Shown: positions 59,910-64,000 of the stretch, piece after piece | Layout of the letters: every line of letters begins with the position of its first letter | How positions within the stretch are numbered: the stretch's first letter is position 1 | DNA from: Tipula vernalis | Lineage: Eukaryota; Arthropoda; Insecta; Diptera; Tipulidae | Direction of reading: 5' to 3' | Length of the DNA stretch: 64,000 nt | NCBI GenBank assembly: GCA_958295665.1 | Contig: OY282560.1 | Location: forward strand, 102,897,930 to 102,961,929 | Program-made: the position numbers and the translations under genes | The notes under the pieces: generated by a model | What the model was told of the DNA's origin: nothing | Database searches by the model: none | What the model saw: the letters and a program-made list of their open reading frames with translations, nothing else

Positions 59910-61199
59910 GATTTTAGGTAAATATATTTAAATTAAAATTTGTTTTCCCAATTAAATACCATGGTTATAAATTAAATTGTTTAATTTATGTGTATAAAAT
60001 AAAACAAAGAACATAAATAAAAACCAAATAAATCAAATAAATAAAAAAGAAAATGTGGAAATGCTTCATATCTCTTAAAAATGAACCATTCCAACATTTA
60101 AATATTTATTTTTTTTTTTAATTAACAAATCAAATTCCAATCACTCAAATCAACATAAAAAAATAAATTAATACTAATTAATGTAATTAATTATTTAGAA
60201 AAAAATGTCAAAATAATTTAGAAATTAAAACTATATTTTTGTATATATTTTCCTTTTATTTAATTTACAAAAGAAAGTTTATTAGTAAAACTGTGTGTGA
60301 AAAAATTAATTAAAAACCCGGCCAAATACAAATTACAAAAACACAAAGATAAAATAGGACGAGCACTAAAATTAAAACCACATGCCTTTATAACAAATAA
60401 TGCTGTAAATTAATTAAAACATCCAAACAAATTAAACTCACACATAATTAAGAAGTGTAAATTATAATTTAAAAAATAAATAAATAAATAAATATAATAG
60501 AAAGAATAAAAATGGTATTTTGGTATTGTTTCCATCTCTAGTCCTTTCGTGTAGTCCTCTCTCGCAGCATGACAAAAAATGCAATTTTATTCGTAACAAT
60601 TCATCTATAAAACATATATAAAAATCAAATTTATTACTGCTTCCGGCTAATCTGCCTCGAATTGATATTTCAATTCCATTACCTACTATTAAGCATTTTT
60701 TGCTATAGAATTATATAAAGCAAACAGGGCTAAATTCCACGCGTGATGGGAATTTTGTTGTAGATATTGAATTTTTATTCTTGATTTATCGACAAGCAAA
60801 CTAAAATAAAGACGTACCGAGTCATAAGAAATTAACAACATAAGTTTTAATGTTAACTAGAACTCGATTTCTTTGATTAACACAAATTAAGACAAACTTG
60901 TGAGTTCAACTTACCTGGCAAAAGCAGTAAAATTGTGCTCTTAATAATTAAAGTACCTACCTAACATGAATATTTAGAAAAGTTCTACTATTTAAATTTA
61001 TTTCTGCATAAAATTTTGTATACATATTTATAAAATTCGAATCAACTACAGTAAATATTAATTTTTTTAAAAATTCGAAAAAAATTTAGAAAATGCAAAA
61101 GTTCAATCAGGTCGACATTTTTTGGCAAACAGATGGCGACAATTACGAGTATGACTGTGCGACTTGCAGCTGTTCACTAAAAGATTAGCTAGCGAATCA
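59910..61199. other. PRPP synthetase intron, unremarkable part
   Basis: Extremely A/T-rich with TAAATAAATAAA-like runs. No exon or element was recognised. Confidence 0.5.
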
Positions 61200-61730
61200 T
61201 GACTACTTATACCTGATCTACGCTTCGAGAAGAACTTTCGGACCATGTACCCTTCAAGGAAATAATTACCGGAAGCTTTATCGAAATATTCTGTGATAAA
61301 TTAAATGAATTAAACATTTCTATTTCTCTCCATGATTACTGCAGCGTGTACCAGGCTAAGGTGATATCGATTGAAGAGGTGTGGCATGGTTGAAGCATCT
61401 TGTGGTATCCACAAGTGATATCGCAATTTATGTGGACAGTCAGGCGGCAATCAGTTCGCTGGGATCAGTTTCCTTGGCATCACAGGTGGCGCTGAGTTGT
61501 ACTCTTGTCTTAGTTAATTTGTGTTACTGGTCACTCGGACGTCATAGGGAACTCCAGGGAGATGAGCTCACTAGCCACGGTACGACTCTCCAGCTGTAAC
61601 CGGACAGGGCAAGTTGGGGAGGCCTATCATAGTGCTTAAACTAGCATTAGGAAGCAGGCGCTAGCCCGAGCTTAGGCAAGGTGGACTTACACCCTTACCT
61701 ATAGTATTTTATCTCCGAACAAACAAAGAA
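61200..61730 (+). pseudogene. RNase H fragment of the LOA/I-like family
   Basis: It reads IFCDKLNELNISISLHDYCS, VYQAKVISIEEV, then WLKHLVVSTSDIAIYVDSQA and ISSLGSVSLASQVALS, and ends ELTSHGTTLQL and ALGSRR-like. It follows the RNase H at 41.4-42.25 kb block for block but keeps the Asp of Y-V-D-S-Q. It is a 5'- and 3'-truncated scrap in a PRPP synthetase intron, opposite to the gene. Confidence 0.8.
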
Positions 61731-62802
61731 TCAATTTAAAGAAAACGCAAAATAATTTCAATATTGTGCCTTTAGAATGTCGTGAAAATGTTGCAATTAA
61801 AGAACCGCGATAGATGAGCCATCCGGCAAATTATGGCCAACCGTTGGGCGGATCTATTTGGCACTAGATATATGCTCTGAAGAAGATAATTCAATAAGAA
61901 ACGTGCAGCCTCTGTCCAATAAGCGTAAAACCATGTGGGGAACGCTTATTTATGGCAGACCGAGCTGGGATTTATATAAAAATAGACGAGAATGTTGATA
62001 AGTAATTAACACATTATCCCTAGTTCATTCGAACATTAATCTTACTATGGATGTAAACTGGAAGGTTTATGGCAAAATCATATCTACCTGTACGTAAAAG
62101 TGAAAATTCGAAATTGATCACGGTCGATATCCATTGTATTACTTCGAGACAGCTAACTAACAATTTTGAGAAATTTTTTAGTACAGATGATCCAAGTAAC
62201 TTATCATATGTAGCTTAAACTCCAGTTAGGCAAAACGGAAAAATTATTTGTTCTTATTATCAACAGAATGATTTAACGAGAATGGAATTATATAAGAAGA
62301 GGAACCCAAACCCATTAGGATAAATTAATTATTCGCATTTCTGGAAACTGAATTAACAAAACAACTTTCGTTGACTCGGTACGTTTTTATTACTTAGTTA
62401 GGCTGAACTTCAACTAACGGAAACACTATCTGAAACTAATCGTGAATGGAAGATCAACTGGCGGACCTTCGACGATGAATAAAATAACCTAAAACAAGTC
62501 CATTCCTAATTTTATTTATTTATTTATTTATTTTTCAACATAATTTGTCGGAAAATTAATCATCCAAATCAAAACAGAAACAAAACGTTCTTTGCTAATT
62601 AAATCATTAAAAAACTACAGAACAAATAAAATCCTGACAATAATTATGAAAATGGAAAACATCCATTGTGTGTATGATGTTCGAGAAAAAAGAAAAACTT
62701 TTGTTTAGTTTCTGTTTTAAATAGTAACGTCTTAGTTGTGGTATCTCTCTGTACCAACAATTTATACAAATGTTTTCTTTTTTTTTCGTCTTAACTACTC
62801 AC

Positions 62803-62826
62803 AGTATGTAAATCTGGTACAAAATC
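62803..62826 (-). CDS. candidate 24-nt cassette microexon of PRPP synthetase
   Basis: TTTATAG precedes GATTTTGTACCAGATTTACA and a further four bases, followed by the strong donor GTGAGTAG. It encodes DFVPDLHT in phase 0 and would insert eight residues just before SRAPIS, next to the catalytic flexible region. The following exon starts in phase 0, so inclusion or skipping keeps frame. The polypyrimidine tract is weak. Confidence 0.45.
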
Positions 62827-62829
62827 CTA

Positions 62830-64000
62830 TAAATATAGAATTAGATTCAATTTGAAAATTAATTCTATTTGTGTTTAAATTAAATTAAAAAAAAAAAATT
62901 GGTATCTTATCGTAAGCATGTTAGTTAATCTATTTACGGGGGGAATTTACAATTCTGTGTTGTAAATTTTATTGTGTGCTGGACATAGCTACTACAGTGC
63001 GCTATCCAAAGGGTTAAAAAAAAATCTTTGGGTGCTATTATTAGGAGTGTATTTCATGCTATTACGGTTTATACTTATGCCGATTGCTGTAACAATCTTT
63101 GGTTCTGTTTCTTCTCAGCGTTGTTAAACTTGTTAGTACATACTACTTTACACGTATTATGTGGCCGATTGAAAAGGTTTCAATAGTTGTACCTTTTGAT
63201 GTAAAATTCAAAGATTTGAAACGAATAATCACTGTAAACTTTGATCATTCTTTCAAATATTTTATGGAAATTGATTACTACATGGCGTTGTAAATTATTT
63301 TGCTAGTTACACACATATCTGTGTTTTATAGTCTTTTTGCAGGTAAAGAGCGAAAGAATTAAAGGATTCTAATAGAACCTCCACTCTTAACACAAAATTC
63401 GGGGTATAAGCAAATTTAGTTCCACCTTAATCACAAAAACACGAACAAATAAACTGTTGCACCATACTACTTAGATAACGATACTCTTCCTTTACTATTT
63501 AATGTAAACAAGAGATTGATAACCTATTTACTAATTTACATTCTTACTTTTCCTATCTTATCCTGTACTATATCCTTTCCCAACCTCATGGCCTTTACGT
63601 CTTTTATTTAAATTGCCACTTACGCACACATTGAGAGTATGTCATCATTAGTTAGCCTCTTTTCAATAATGCAGCAATCGCTCCCCTAATCGTTAAAAAA
63701 GTAGAGGCAGTGTAGTAGTGTACCTTTTACCATTATAGGTCGGGTTAAAAAAATTCTTCTTCAATTATTGATTGGACCACTGACAAAAAATCTTATCATT
63801 TTACAAAACGATTTTAACACAAAACGCAAGTCTTATTGTTGGGATTATTTCTTTGTTAAATGTATGATCACTAGAAAATATTTTGGTTTTTGAACATTCA
63901 TTACACATTACAACGATCGGTAAGAAAATTGGGGAGTTCGCTAACACATCCGACAAATAATGTGCTTAGAACGAGATACTGATGTAAACGGTCAACTGAG
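62830..64000. other. PRPP synthetase upstream intron or gene region
   Basis: No further exon could be identified with confidence. If the gene continues, its N-terminal exons are outside the window. Nothing else recognised. Confidence 0.45.

Overview
This is an intron-bearing, AT-rich nuclear DNA window from an insect (at least an arthropod). The evidence is a CYP2-clan cytochrome P450 with spliced exons, a spliced PRPP synthetase, tRNA-derived SINE sequence, and a transposon load of Jockey, LOA/I-like, R1-like, CsRn1-like, Gypsy, Copia, Tc1, PIF/Harbinger, Tnp2/CACTA-like and pogo types. I cannot assign an order. A short TTAGG-type tail on one retrotransposon is suggestive but not diagnostic.

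Layout. 1-9 kb is a graveyard of DNA-transposon relics (Harbinger, Tc1, Tnp2-like, pogo, MADF), a broken rhabdovirus-like nucleoprotein copy (5.3-6.45 kb), a CsRn1-like protease scrap and an 84-bp minisatellite. 8.6-14.1 kb holds a Tnp2/CACTA-like two-gene transposon (transposase plus DUF4806-type partner, both minus strand). Its transposase is cut by a 1.9-kb LTR element with a clean 4-bp target duplication. 16.1-17.3 kb has an R1-like 3' end abutting an unexplained intact reading frame of about 250 codons. 20.8-25.0 kb is a shredded Jockey element carrying a 553-bp MITE. 25.5-28.4 kb is a 3-kb near-perfect palindrome with smaller palindromes and tRNA-like modules nested inside. 28.4-32.1 kb is a 5'-truncated Gypsy-type element ending in a 189-bp LTR. 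32.8-34.6 kb is the P450 gene (minus). 35.6-36.4 kb joins Copia and Gypsy scraps. 37.0-40.9 kb is a broken Gypsy (Osvaldo-like) element. 40.9-50.2 kb is a three-level nest: a Tc1-like copy split by a non-LTR retrotransposon with a 13-bp target duplication, itself split by a PIF/Harbinger element with a CTG target duplication. 50.2-51.5 kb is a second Jockey relic. 55.35-62.83 kb holds the 3' exons of PRPP synthetase (minus), whose introns contain a tRNA-SINE with target duplications, a hammerhead/tRNA-like motif and an RNase H scrap.

Host genes are few: PRPP synthetase (5' exons lie beyond the right edge) and the P450, whose first exon carries a one-base frameshift. Most other coding potential is mobile. 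The only element that looks intact is the Harbinger copy at 45,347-48,732, with two unbroken genes, matched terminal repeats and an exact target duplication.

All family calls come from reading motifs by eye. No database search was possible, so identities of relics are family-level only.
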